From: Erythrocercus mccallii | Lineage: Eukaryota; Chordata; Aves; Passeriformes; Dicruridae | Length of the DNA stretch: 64,000 bases | Direction of reading: 5' to 3' | Assembly: GCA_013397435.1 (NCBI GenBank) | Contig: VZRG01001552.1 | Span: 104,897 to 168,896 of the forward strand | Shown here: positions 1 to 11,600 of the stretch, in pieces | Position numbering within the stretch: position 1 is the stretch's first letter | How the letters are laid out: every line of letters starts with the position of its first letter | Program-made: the position numbers and the translations under genes | The notes under the pieces: model-generated | The model's input: the letters and a program-made list of their open reading frames with translations, nothing else | Databases searched by the model: none | Told to the model about the DNA's origin: nothing

Positions 1-57
1 TCTCTTTTCTCTCTTTTCTCTCTTTTCTCTCTTTTCTCTTTTTCTTTTTTCCTCTTT
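1..57. repeat. Pyrimidine-only tandem repeat, 9-bp unit
   Basis: Four perfect head-to-tail copies of the 9-bp unit TCTCTTTTC are followed by a degenerating T/C-rich tail. One strand is wholly pyrimidine. The repeat may extend left of the window edge. It lies in the last SFSWAP intron, more than 350 bases from the splice acceptor, so it is not the polypyrimidine tract of that acceptor. Confidence 0.9.
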
Positions 58-418
58 TAAACCTCCAGTGGTTAGAAATTGTGTGTTCATTATAGGATTT
101 CTTTGAAGATATGGTCATAATTTTTCCGTTTCAGTTGATGTGATTTCTGTACTTTGTGGTATAGAAACTGCATAAAATATTTATGCTGAGCACTTTGTTG
201 CATTTTGGTGAAACCAGACTTCAGTTGTTGTCATAGGAACTTTCTCCAAATTTTTTGACTCATTTAGCCTAGAAGCTAAACATTGAATGGTCATGGCTCC
301 AAGTATCCTTTGTGACTGGAATGCACACTAACCCTTTCATGTGGGCTTTTGCAGCCATGTGTTTTAGTTCTGTTCAAAGCTCAGACATGTCTGATCCTTT
401 TCCTTTTATTTCTTACAG
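1..418 (+). other. SFSWAP: SFSWAP last intron, 3' part
   Basis: This is the right end of the intron preceding the SFSWAP terminal exon. It ends in a good acceptor: a branch-point-like CTGAT near 390, then a pyrimidine-rich stretch and TTACAG ending at 418. Apart from the 9-bp tandem repeat at the left edge I see no other feature. Confidence 0.8.
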
Positions 419-484
419 GATCTTATGGCCAAAGTGAGAGCAATGCTTGCAGCTTCCAAAAACATCCAAACCAGTGCCTCCTGA
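419..484 (+). CDS. SFSWAP: SFSWAP terminal coding exon (partial gene)
   Basis: This is the last coding exon of SFSWAP (formerly SFRS8, suppressor of white-apricot homolog), a nuclear SR-related regulator of alternative splicing. The exon begins right after the acceptor at 417-418, is in phase 0, and encodes 21 residues: DLMAKVRAMLAASKN then IQTSAS, then TGA at 482-484. From memory this matches the conserved C-terminus of vertebrate SFSWAP, which ends in AMLAASKN-QTSAS. The SURP and RS domains of the protein lie in exons left of the window. Having MMP17 as the next gene on the same strand, as in human 12q24.33, supports the call independently. The exon is short and identification rests on one short peptide plus synteny; a search with the peptide would settle it. 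Confidence 0.85.
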   Translation, partial: DLMAKVRAMLAASKNIQTSAS

Positions 485-830
485 GACCTATTGGAACTGA
501 CCATCAAGAAATTGTGTGAAAAAAACCATTGGAAAAGAACTGCCCCATCTCAAATGTACAGCTGAGCTTGGCTCACTTGGTTCACAACTCGCCTAATTTA
601 CCAGAGCTCAAGAAGCTAAAACCTATCTTTCTGTACAGAAGCATCTCCTTGAAATTTCATTAAATTTTTTCAGCCAGAATATCTTTGAAAAGTTTTTGGG
701 TTTTGTAAATTGATTTTTTTGACTAATTCTTCAATAACATTTTATGATCAGGAGTCTATATGTGTATATTTGTAAATACTATGTTTCTGTGAAAAGTATT
801 ACACAATAATAAAGAAGGAAACATCTTTCA
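485..830 (+). other. SFSWAP: SFSWAP 3'UTR
   Basis: This AT-rich untranslated tail follows the SFSWAP stop codon. The end is placed about 17 bases after the AATAAA signal, near a CA at about 830, with a GT/T-rich stretch (840-885) just downstream as expected for a cleavage-stimulating element. The exact cleavage base cannot be fixed from sequence alone, and longer alternative 3'UTRs are possible. Confidence 0.7.
808..813 (+). terminator. SFSWAP: Poly(A) signal AATAAA of SFSWAP
   Basis: A canonical AATAAA hexamer lies 324 bases after the SFSWAP stop, with a candidate CA cleavage site about 17 bases later and a T/GT-rich downstream element. It is the first canonical hexamer in the 3'UTR. Confidence 0.8.
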
Positions 831-834
831 TTAG

Positions 835-3800
835 CTAGAGTTTTTGTAGAGTCCTTAATTGTTTGCAGTTGGGTTTTGTTACAAATTAATGGGGTTTTTG
901 TTTATTATTTTCTGCTTTTTAATTTGACAACTGTCTTGCTTGCTGACCACCTTAAGCTGAGAAATACTGTTTATATTCCTTCATGCGCAGGGTGATCTCA
1001 GAAGAATGCTTGTTTACTTGGATGTCAGTAGTAGACTGTTTTTGAACAAGGGAGTTAGAAAGATCTGGGAGCCTTCATATGAAGAGTTGACCCTTTGAAG
1101 TGAATTAATGGTCAGTAGCGTACCTTGTTCTCTCTATTTAGGTACAGAAGAGAGGATATTTTTGGAATTTCATCAGGCATCCTGTATAGAAATCCAGAAT
1201 TTTTCTGATTTAACATCTTTCATATAGTTGGAAAAGATATTTACCAACTTCTGTTTTACTGACAAAGACTTATTAACTTTTTTCCGGAAGTTTGTGGCCT
1301 CAGTAAAATTGCACATTTGTTTATTATGCATTCTTCGTTCCACACTGAGACTGTTTTAATTTAAATGCTCTTTCAATGAGTACAAAAAATGTGTGGATTT
1401 TTACCAAAGCCTGCTTTAACAATGAGAGGGTTCTGTAATGGTTGGTTATATTCAAAAGGTGCCCTTACTTGCAGTTATCCAATTCCATAAAGAATGGAAT
1501 TGTGGCTTTTACTGATTCCTGAAAAAGTCTGTGATCTCTAGTCAGAAAGATTGTAGGTTCAGTGACTCACAGTCCTGATTTTCTCAGATTTCATGAAGAG
1601 TAGGTGGAGGTTGGAAACAGATTAGAGAAATTAAAGTTCACACTTCCTCATAGACCAGTTGGTAAATTATTTCTGTGGAATGACACAGATAAACAACCCC
1701 AATGCAAAAATTTTGTTCAAAGCAAGGGGAGGAGAAATGGTATAATTTAAACTTTTAAGTAACATGATGGTCAAAATAGTCCCTTGCGTGCCACTTGCTC
1801 CCTTGGAATGCAAGCACAGTATTTAAACCATTGGAAACAGTAATTGATCAGGTTTCTTTGCAATTTCTGATTAACAATTAGCAGAATTCACACTCTTACA
1901 AACAATATAAAATGCTGGGTCTGATGCAAAGAAATTTCATTATGCACATAACTTGTGATGAAACAGAGTCATCTAAATTGTCATATAGAATTGTTATCCA
2001 CTACTTACCTAATTATTTCAAAGTTATTTGCAGTGTTTTGACTAGGACAAAAATAACTTTCCACCAGTGCCAGAGAGGCATCATTTCCTCTGCACCAGTT
2101 GGTGAAACAGTACTAGTAGAGACAGATAAAAAAGGACATAAAGTAGATTTCAAGACAGCTGTTGTAGATTGTTGTGCAGCATTGGAATTTACAGCAGCTA
2201 TATTTTTCTCCCCTAAATGGAGTTAAAAGTTCCACCATGGTTAAATAATAGGCAGCTTGGATGCCAGTTGTTTGTCAAGTAATAGGAAAAAGCCCTAGCT
2301 CTTTGATAAAATAGACTGGGCAGCTTGTTTAGCTGCTGCTGTGCAGATTTGTTCTCTTTGGGAAGTTTGTTGCTTTAATGACTTCTTAAAATATTTTCTC
2401 TTCCTATGAGCTAGTCTTCCAGTCTTCTTTTTTTTCTTTTCCTTACTCCCGTTTGTGATATGTAGGGAGATGGAGTGTTTAGCTCCAAAGAAATTTAGAT
2501 TAAACTGCAGTCTTTATTTTTTACTGAGGTTTGTTTGCATTTAGCACTCCCTTATGGGGAGTTGTATTCTCTAAAAAGTAGTAGTGTTTTCATTATGCTA
2601 TTTTTTTTCTCTTTCCAGCCAGAATGGATATTTTTAGCACGTTAAAAGGGCTTGAACTGCTTTACCAGAACAATTTCACGTTTGGAAATCAATGCTGCTT
2701 TTTTTGGTCTCTTCACAGGCACCGGCTGTGTTGTAACTATTTGTAAATACAGCACAGAGCTTGTGATACAATGAGAGCAATTTCAGGTGTCTGGTATATC
2801 AGAAGACTGTGTGACCAGTATCAGGAAAGTGTTTTAAAAACTTCAAATTTGGAAATTCTCAAATGTCTGTTTTCCAGGTATGAATTTGCAGCGCAATCCC
2901 TGAGCGTCTGGGACCACGGGTCTGCTTCTGGATCAGATGGCCCCTCACAGTGCAACTCCCATCCACAAAACTGTATGTACTCAGTTCCTTGCCATGTTTC
3001 CATGCACCAGTGGGCCTAAAAAGGCCCTGGATCACCTGGCTGTGTTGCCAGAATTTTTTCTCTGCTGAGAAATACACAAGATTGCTGCAACAGGGAGTTA
3101 AAAAATCAGGAGCATTCAGTTGGAGGAAAGCAGGCTCTTGAGTAGCCATGAGGAAAGCACTGTGGCAGCTCTTCAGTTGTCAGTAACTAGTTTTGGTTTT
3201 CCAAATTTTTTTTTCCATTTGAGATTTAAATACAAATATGTTCTGAATATCTTGTTTTGTTTTTAGACAGATCATTTCAGCATGGAAGTGTATTACATGT
3301 AAAAGGCTTTATTGGATGGTTTTCTGGTTGGAAACTAAAATCCGCCTGTGCGCTGATGAGCTTTTGGTATTTCTGGTAGCAGCTGGAGTGGTATTGCTCT
3401 TGTTACTCTGTTTGAAGCATCAAAGGATTCCTGATAAATCTTGATGCAAACCATGTCTTTGCTTTTTGCCTTAATTTTCCCTGCTCTGGATTACACAGAA
3501 GGTATATTCACCCTACTGCATTTTGTGAAATCTTTAAGCAAGTTGTGAGCATTTGTAACAAATCCACTTTTACCTTTCAGGATACTTGAAACTTCCCTGG
3601 TATTAATTTAATATCTTTAATCTGGATGAAGATGATAATCTCTTGGCAACAATTAATCCTAAACATGCAGCATGACAAATTTAAAAAAAGCTCTGCCAGA
3701 CCATTTTAAAAGTGATGGTGATAATCTGCTGTCTCTGGCTTGCTGCCACGCTTTCCTCAGGAGATGTGCTAGGACTTTTCTCTGATAAGGGCAAAGTGGC

Positions 3801-6800
3801 TCCACTTAAGCTGAGACCAAGACAGATAGTAAAGTGTGATGCTGGGGTGTAATATATGGTTGCAGATGGCTACTCTCAACTCTGAAGCCATATATTTGTT
3901 TTACTGTGCAATAAGGTTAAAAACTGTAGACCACACTCGAATGCAAGTACAATCCTACACCGAGGTGTCCGCACCTGTTGTGTGATCACAACATTCTGCA
4001 TACACAGCATTTGATAAGAAATGCACTTCCTGTAGAGCAGATGGGGACTGAGGTTTCCCAGCGCCAGATATTCTGTGTAAGATTTCTCTAACCTTTTCTG
4101 GAGCTTAGCTTACCCAATTTTCAGCTATATCCTACCACTAAAATTGCCTTTGGACTTATTTTTAAATAGGTTAAATTCTTGGCTTTTGAAATCTGAACAG
4201 CAAATGCACATAATATGGCACAGCACTTTTCTTTGGCTCTGCATCTTAAATCCCTTCACATAGGTAAGGAAATAAGTTTATACTTTGTTGAATAAAACGA
4301 GCTCAGTGATGATGGATGACAAAACTTCTTCTGCCTGATTCCTTCTGATCTGTGTGTGCCTTCTTCCCAACACGAGTGATGGAGGCTTCCTTGACTGATG
4401 GGTTCATTCAGGACATCTCAGAGATTGGTAGGGAAGATAACTATTGACTTAACAGATGGTGGTGGTTAATGTGAACCAAAAAGATGAATGCATAGCTAAA
4501 AATGACATCTCAGATCTTGAAACATGGAGTTTTCTGGGCTGTAAATAGTGTCTATTTAATAAAAAAAAAAGTGAAAGCTCAACCTTAGTAATAATTCCTT
4601 CTTCAGCAGCAATCTGTCTGTGCTGGGATATTTTTGTAATCCTACCTCTTCATCTTCTGAAGAGTTGTTGTATTTGAAATAATTATTTCAAAGGAAGATG
4701 GAAGAAAAAGCAAGATCATCTTTGCACAAGAGGTTTTTTTTATCACCTAACTATATTCATTATAGAAATATCTCCCTCAAAATAGGTAGAGATCATTCCC
4801 AGCATCCTGGGCTGCTATTCTATTCCATCTGCCAGAAGTTTTGCAGCTGGCACAATTCATTAATTCTGTTCAACTTGTGTTCTCTCAAACCAGCAATGAA
4901 TTTGATAATCAGTGTGCTGGGCTTTAAACATACGGTTTTCTTTTTATTCTGAGCTGCTCACTGGTGAACACAACAGCTTTTTCCAGGGCTTTCTCTGGAG
5001 AGACACAGCTGCATATGGATGGTATGATGGAATCTCCATTTCCTGGGTAGTAAACTGATTAGTGCTGAAGTGTGTTGGAATGTGGCTCAGCGTTCAGCCA
5101 TTATTATGAACAACAGCACTGTATCTCTGCTTGTACCCCAAACTGCAGGGCTACCAGGAAAGTCAGCATAAGCAACAGTGCTCTGTTGTTGCAGACTCTT
5201 GAGTCATAAGAAGCCTATTAACATCCAGAAATCTGATACTAGGAGGTACTGGCCCTAAGTAGTGACAAAAGGAGGTGGTGCTACGCTTGAGACACCTTTT
5301 GAGCAATGAATTTGAGTGTCCCAGCTCTGTTGTTGGCTACTCGTTTGAATTTTGTTGATCAAGTAGCACTAAGAAGGTACCAGTTCTATAACCTTGAAGG
5401 GAAAACCCTACACTTGCCAAGATAGCCCAGAGCAGACAGGGAAAGAAATCAAGAGGAGGGAAGAATTTGTAACAGGGAACACAGGGGTGCAGCGATGAGG
5501 AAAAGTTACAGGGACAGTGAGATCAGGAATAGCGAAATGTGAGAAATCCAAGGAGAAAAAAGCATTGCTAGGGAAAAAGCCTGTATAAATTTTCATGGAT
5601 GCAAGAGTGGATACATATAAACAGGAAAATAAAGGCAGTTATGACTATCCCCATAGCACTTTATACCATTGTTACAACCTTCAAAAGCTTACTGCCTGCC
5701 TGTTCTTACTCTTCTGAAAATTAACTGTTTCCTGACAAAGCAGTTTATATACATAATCCATGTAAATCCAGGAGTGTGTGCTTATTTTACTTTTGCAGAT
5801 CTTTCTGGAACACTCCAGGGACATCTGTTTATCAGGTCCAAAACAAAGTTTTGTTTTTCCCTCTCCTCCTTGACAAAAAGCTATCAGTAGGTGCCGGCGT
5901 TCAGAATCTGATGTTCTCAGGACCCCGTTGTTCTGTCACATTCCTGACAGCTTTCAGTGAGTGACAAACAGCTTCCACCTTCATATCCACATGTGTGTGA
6001 TATTAACAGCAGATCTGGCGACCCTCACATCTTCTTTCAATGTGTCTAGAATTGAAGCAATATACACAGTCTTTCTGGGTGAGATAACACATGAGTGACT
6101 CTATGGGGAAATCCACCCACTCCCCAGTACAAATACTTCTATAGCTGCTGGTAAATTCACATAGACTGATGAACTGAGAGCAGTGTGCCAGGACAGGAGC
6201 CTAGTTCAGTGGCTTCAGCATTCTCCAAATGCTTCTGTCTGAGCAAAGCCAAAGACAAAAGCAATGCCCCTCTCGGTGCTTGCTGTGACCTGGCACATTC
6301 CTGGCTGCAGGAACCTGAGCAGTTCAAGTGCCTTTTTATGACACTTCCTTTTCTTGTAAAAGAGATGATATCTGACTCTGTCTCAGTAACAAAATCCCCT
6401 CCAGAACTCCAGGGATTCACTGAAATTGCTGGCAGGTTTTCATGAGGCTGAAATGCTTGGAGAGTGGAAGCTGGTGGTGGTGTGGCTGTAGTCCCTGCTG
6501 GGCTCCCCAGTAACATCCATCACAACATTTGTGTTGAGGCCCAGAGAGAGACACTGATGAAGGACAGGGAGGGAGCAAAGTTCCCAGCTCTTTTTCTGCA
6601 GGTATTTTGCAGCAGGAACAGTTGGGTTTCTTCCTGTATTATGAGATTTTGGGTGTATAGGAGAGACATCAAGGGATGGTGACGCTCATAGGTGACTGCT
6701 GCTCATGCCAGCAGTCAGAGCTGAGATAAGAAACCTGGCAAGAGGGCAAGGACATTGAGTGCATGTGCAGTCTGGCCCGTATGTGAAGGTAGGGAAGGGA

Positions 6801-8496
6801 ACTGAGGTGGTGCCTAGTGGATTGTCCTTCAGAAGTGCAGCATTTGCTTCTGGGAATGACACACTTGCACTGGCTGAGCCAGAAGTGCTTGAAGTGAATT
6901 AGGCTGTATAATTTCAGGTTGCCTGTGAGTCAAAGAAAGTTTTTGGAAATTCATTCTTTATTGATGTGTTTTCTTTTGCTTCAGAGAAAGAAAAGGAAAT
7001 TTCCTCCAATATGAAAAAAATACACCACTTTCCATCTTGCTTGTAAAAACTGCCTCAAGACTTTTATGCATTCTTTTTCACAGATTGCCAACAAAGTTAA
7101 TTGAAAGACTGGACAAAAACCCAGGTTTTTTTTTTCTTTATATGAATTCTTCCTGTTCTTTGCCTAAGAGCACTCAGTGCCTGCACTATTGAATGTGTCC
7201 ATGTGCAAAATGAAAATGGATTGCTGCTGGAAAGTTAAAGAAAAAAGCAACAAAAACTAACCTTGAATTGCTCAAAATAATTCTTGTGTTATATCTTGTT
7301 GGCTTAAAGCTGACAGTACCTCAGATGTACAAAACCAATAATGCAACCCTTCTTTCTCTGATAAATCGGAGAAGTAAGTGAAGTGAAGCTTTTGTTGTGC
7401 CCTCAGCCCTGGCTGGCACTGAACATGCCCAGTGTTCTGTGCTTCACTTTTGCTAATTGGGGTGGCCACTTCCTGCTGGGGATCTGTTCCACACCAGCAA
7501 TGGGAAGCCCTGGAGCCTTTGAGAGCCTTCCATGCCAGTTTGTGCTTGCATCTCCTCCTGGCACAGTGGTAAATTTATGAAACACCTCTGCTGGGAAACC
7601 ACTGGCTTTTCTTTTGGTCTGACTCTTGCAGTGCTGGAAGGAGCAATGATCCATGTTGAGAACAAAAAGGAAGGAACAGCTTCCAACATGCTTTACTGCA
7701 TGGGAATGACAATGGCACGGCAGCTGTTGTCATTCACTGAAGGCATAGAGGCTGGCTCTGTGGAGGGACACCAGTGAGGTGAAATCTGCTCCATTATTTC
7801 AGTAAGAGATGTGCAGAGCATGAACAGGTTGGTATCTTTGACATGATCAGCAAACAGCACTGGAATAACATCCCAGCTCTGGATGTGTGCTCATGTAACA
7901 GATGTCCCCACGTTTAACAAGTGTCCCCACCTGCAGCGTGGCCAGTGGCCCTGACCTGCTCACACTGCAGCTGGAGAATCGCAGGTGTGGCAGTAAATCA
8001 GCATCATTCCTCGGCTCCCCTCTTGGCTTAGCCCAAGGTTTGTGCAGTTGATGTCATCCTTTGTCAAACAGCTTCCACACCAATAAACCAGAGCACAGAT
8101 AACTCCTGTCTCCTGCCTGCTGCCTGATTAAGGTTTTTAGGGTCAGGATTTTCTCTTAGTAGCTGTCCTGTAACTGCTATGGTACGGTTTGGTCTCAATC
8201 AAGCCTTTTCAGGGCTGTTTTTGTACCTGTGAACACAATCCAGGTTGTTTTGAGGCTGGATGCTACCATTATATCCCAGTCACATTCATGAATGGCAGCC
8301 AAGGTTTCCTGCCTGGTAAAGGAAATATATAGCAGCAAGTTTTATGACTTACTGAGGCTACAGATAGAATGCAAGATGGCAAGTCTTTCTTAAGGTACAT
8401 TCATTTTCATCAGACTGCACTGCATTTTTGAAGTAAAGAGGTTGTCAATTTTCCTTATGTGCTGGAAAACACAGAGAGTTGGAGAATATCTGATTC
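835..8496. other. Intergenic DNA after SFSWAP, no gene seen
   Basis: This is AT-leaning sequence with frequent stops in all frames. The open frames are short (about 120 codons or fewer) and resemble no family I know. I found no exon with paired splice sites and recognisable coding content, and no RNA gene. Isolated AATAAA hexamers (for example near 4291 and 8083) have no recognisable transcript attached. Unannotated non-coding transcripts cannot be excluded from sequence alone. Confidence 0.6.
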
Positions 8497-8654
8497 GGAA
8501 GGGGCCCATCAGGGTCCTGAGCTTACACAGGACACTCCAAAAATCCCACCATGTGCCCGAGAGCATTATCCAAATGCTTCTTGAACTCAAGCTAGGTGCT
8601 TTGACCACTTACCTGGGGACCCTGTTCCAGAGGCTTCACCTCCCAGAGAGGGTG
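8497..8654 (-). mobile_element. CR1 LINE fragment, antisense
   Basis: The text on the + strand (GGGCCCATCAGGGTCCTGAG at the left, GAGAGCATTATCCAAATGCT in the middle, then a CCTGGGGACCCTGTTCCAGAG-like block) matches the complement of the CR1 non-LTR retrotransposon 3' region typical of birds. The fragment is therefore in - orientation. It is diverged and truncated, has no reading frame, and lacks the CR1 3' terminal octamer repeats. The subfamily and exact ends would need a repeat-library comparison. Confidence 0.75.
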
Positions 8655-11600
8655 TGTTTTGTAGCATGAGGAGACTCTCATTGGCTGCTGTGTCACTGCC
8701 AGGGCTGACAGCTCAGGGACTCAGACCTGCAGTTCAGCAGCCAGACCCTGTTAATGTGCCCAGCACACCATGAGCTGCTCCTGATCCTGCCAGGCAGCAG
8801 GGCTGCCTGCTGCTGGCAGGGCCTGGATGGGAGCCTGGGACCCCCATGGGAAAACATGTTTGGAGAGAGGGGGAGAAGAGAAGGAGGGCACGGAGAAGGT
8901 GGAGGGCTCAGTATCACAGTCCAGCAGCCACAGAATTAATGCTCAGCTGCTTTTTGTCTTGCATGAAATGCCCAAGAGAGGGGAGTTAAGGGAACCGAGC
9001 GGTGACTGAGTGAGTGGTACTGGCACAGTGAAATCAGTTGTGTCAGTGGTTTTTGAGCATGACTGGAGCCATCAGCTGGATGCTGGGGAAAGGGAAGGGG
9101 AAAAAACATGCGTCTGATCATGTCCCTGGGGACACTGCCCTGAGCCCTGTGCTGATGTACAGGGGACAGGGAGGCAGTGGGACGGGCACAACCTGCCAGC
9201 ACAGTGGCTTCAGAGCATAGGGACAGCAGTGCCTCAGGGCTGAAAGCCTCATAGTGGAACAAGAACCAACCTGGATCCTGCACAGTCTGGAGAGAGCAGA
9301 TACCACTGTCTTCTGTTATGGATCTGCTCCTTTACCTCATAGTTTTGAGACAGCTTGGCCTGGACTGGACACACACATGAGCTGAAGTGCTTTGTTTGAT
9401 ATTAACGCAGTTGGGTCTTGGAATAACTTCTGCCAGACATTTATCATCTGCATGCTGATTGCTGATATTTGCCTGCTTTAGACCCAAGCAAAGTGCATGA
9501 AGCCTGTAATCCTTTTCTCTCAGCGCATTAGCATAAAGCCTCATGAATCTCTATTAAATTTGAGAGAGAACATGAAACTAGTTTGCAGCTGCCTTGTTGA
9601 TTTTATATTTCCTCTCATTTCAGTGCCTTGCCATGAAGCTGAGAATTAAATGGCTAATAAGGCATCTGCTCCAAGCAGGAGTTTCAAAGTTGTGACAAAA
9701 ACAGCTTACATCAGGATTTGGGTTATTGGTTTTTCTTGCCATCATATAAACGTTATTAAAATCATTAGGGGTACCTGATTAGGAGTAGCGACTGCCAAAG
9801 GCAGCTTAGCTGGCAGAGCAGGTAAGTAGGTGTCTCCCAGACTTAACTGGTGCTGGAGCTGTGTCTGGGAGGTGGCTGGAGCTGTGGGGCTGGGCAGCAT
9901 CCACAGGCAGAGGACTGTGGAGGCACAGTGGCCCAGATGCTGCTCTCTGCATAACCTGTTACGGATAAGCTGAAATCCTTGGAGAAATGGACTCTGAAAG
10001 AAACACAAATGTGCTCTGTTTTGGGGTGGCAGATGGAAAATGCACTAAAACACCTCCCAGTTTCCACCTGGAAGAGCGGTGCCCAAAGGGAAAGGAACCC
10101 TCTCTGGGGGCAGGAGGCAGGGTCAGGGGCAGACTTACTGTCAGACAGGGAATTGTGTGTGGGTCTGGGAAGTGGCAGCAGTCCTGTGGCATTCTGCACT
10201 TATCCCGTAAGGATAAGCTCCCCCAAGCTCTGCACAGGCCTGAGCCTGTCTGCTCATGGGTAGGGGAAAAGGCTGAGCCAGCTGAACTGGGGACAGACAG
10301 ACTTGTTGGCAAAACAGAGCTGATGGGGCAGGAATCACAAAGCCACAGAGACTGCTCCAAGTGATGGGCCTAGGAAAAAGAAAACTTTTTTCTTACTAAT
10401 GAAATATGGAGTATTTAGATTAAAATATTCATTTTCTTTTTTCTTTATGGAAATTTGTTGAAGGCAAATAACACACCTTTTTAAAGACAAGGTGCAGGCA
10501 CTGATGCATCCAGCTGCCATTACAGGCCAAATGGACCTTGGCTCATGGGTGTCAGAAATGGGGATGCTTTGGCTTTCCGTGTTAAAAACCCATTCGCAAC
10601 AGAGCAGTGATCATCCCATGTGTGAAACACAGATGGTTCCATTCTGCATTGTGGGTGGTTTTGTACAAAGACCTGTCTGCTGGGGACTTCCAAAACTGGA
10701 TGTTCCTTGTCACCTTCAACTCTCTTCCCAATGTCTCGGCTGTGGTACCCAGAGATGGAGAGATGTCCCTGCTGCTGCAGAGGCCATGCAGACAAAGAAC
10801 TTCACAGTCGCTCTAGTGATTAAACCATTAAAGTTCACCTTTACCATCTTCAGCCCTTACGTTTTTCAGTACTGTTATAATTAACTTTTAAATGAAGACT
10901 TATCTGTAATAAGCAACTCTGTTTGCTGGGTCTTTGGCTGAATTGGAATCAAATTGAAGCATATGGATATTTTTATTCTTTGCATTCTCACCTCAGGCTT
11001 AGCAGGCAGGCTCATCTCAAGTGTAATGTCACCAATTTCAGGGATTAATTAGACTCACATTTTGTGGTATAGTTAAAATACTATTTAAAAAAAAAACAAA
11101 CCAAAAACAACTCAAGAAGAGATTTTCTGCTCTGCTATAAACCTCTAGAGCTGTGTGAATGAGACACATTTGTACTAGCAAAGACAATTTTGACTGATGG
11201 ATTGGTGTGATTTGGCAATTGTTTTTTCTTTTTTTCTTCCTTGTAGATGAAGTTCACAATTAAAATTGGGATTTGCTGTGTTAGAAATCATTCCAAAGCA
11301 GAGCCTTAGCCCCTGCTTTTGAATTTTTCCACATAAACGCAAATAGAAGGAGACTGATGGTGACCGAATTTGGGGACGACTTGCCTGCCTCCTGGGTCCT
11401 ACAGAAGAGTTCAATTCCTTCAGCTCTGTAAGTTCCTACTCCTCCTTCTCCCCCTTAGTAGTTACTAGAGACTGATGGAAGTGCTGTCCAGCCTTGGGTG
11501 CTTTATCCAGGTACATTTCACCCCTATAAAACACTTAGGATGCTTGTCCTCTCTCAGCTGCTTAAACACTCTTGTCTCTATTTGCTGTATGCTCCAGCTC

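Noticed and set aside
1225..1250. AGTTGGAAAAGATAT resembling the CR1 3' end
   Set aside because: Only the short core matches; the following bases do not continue as CR1.
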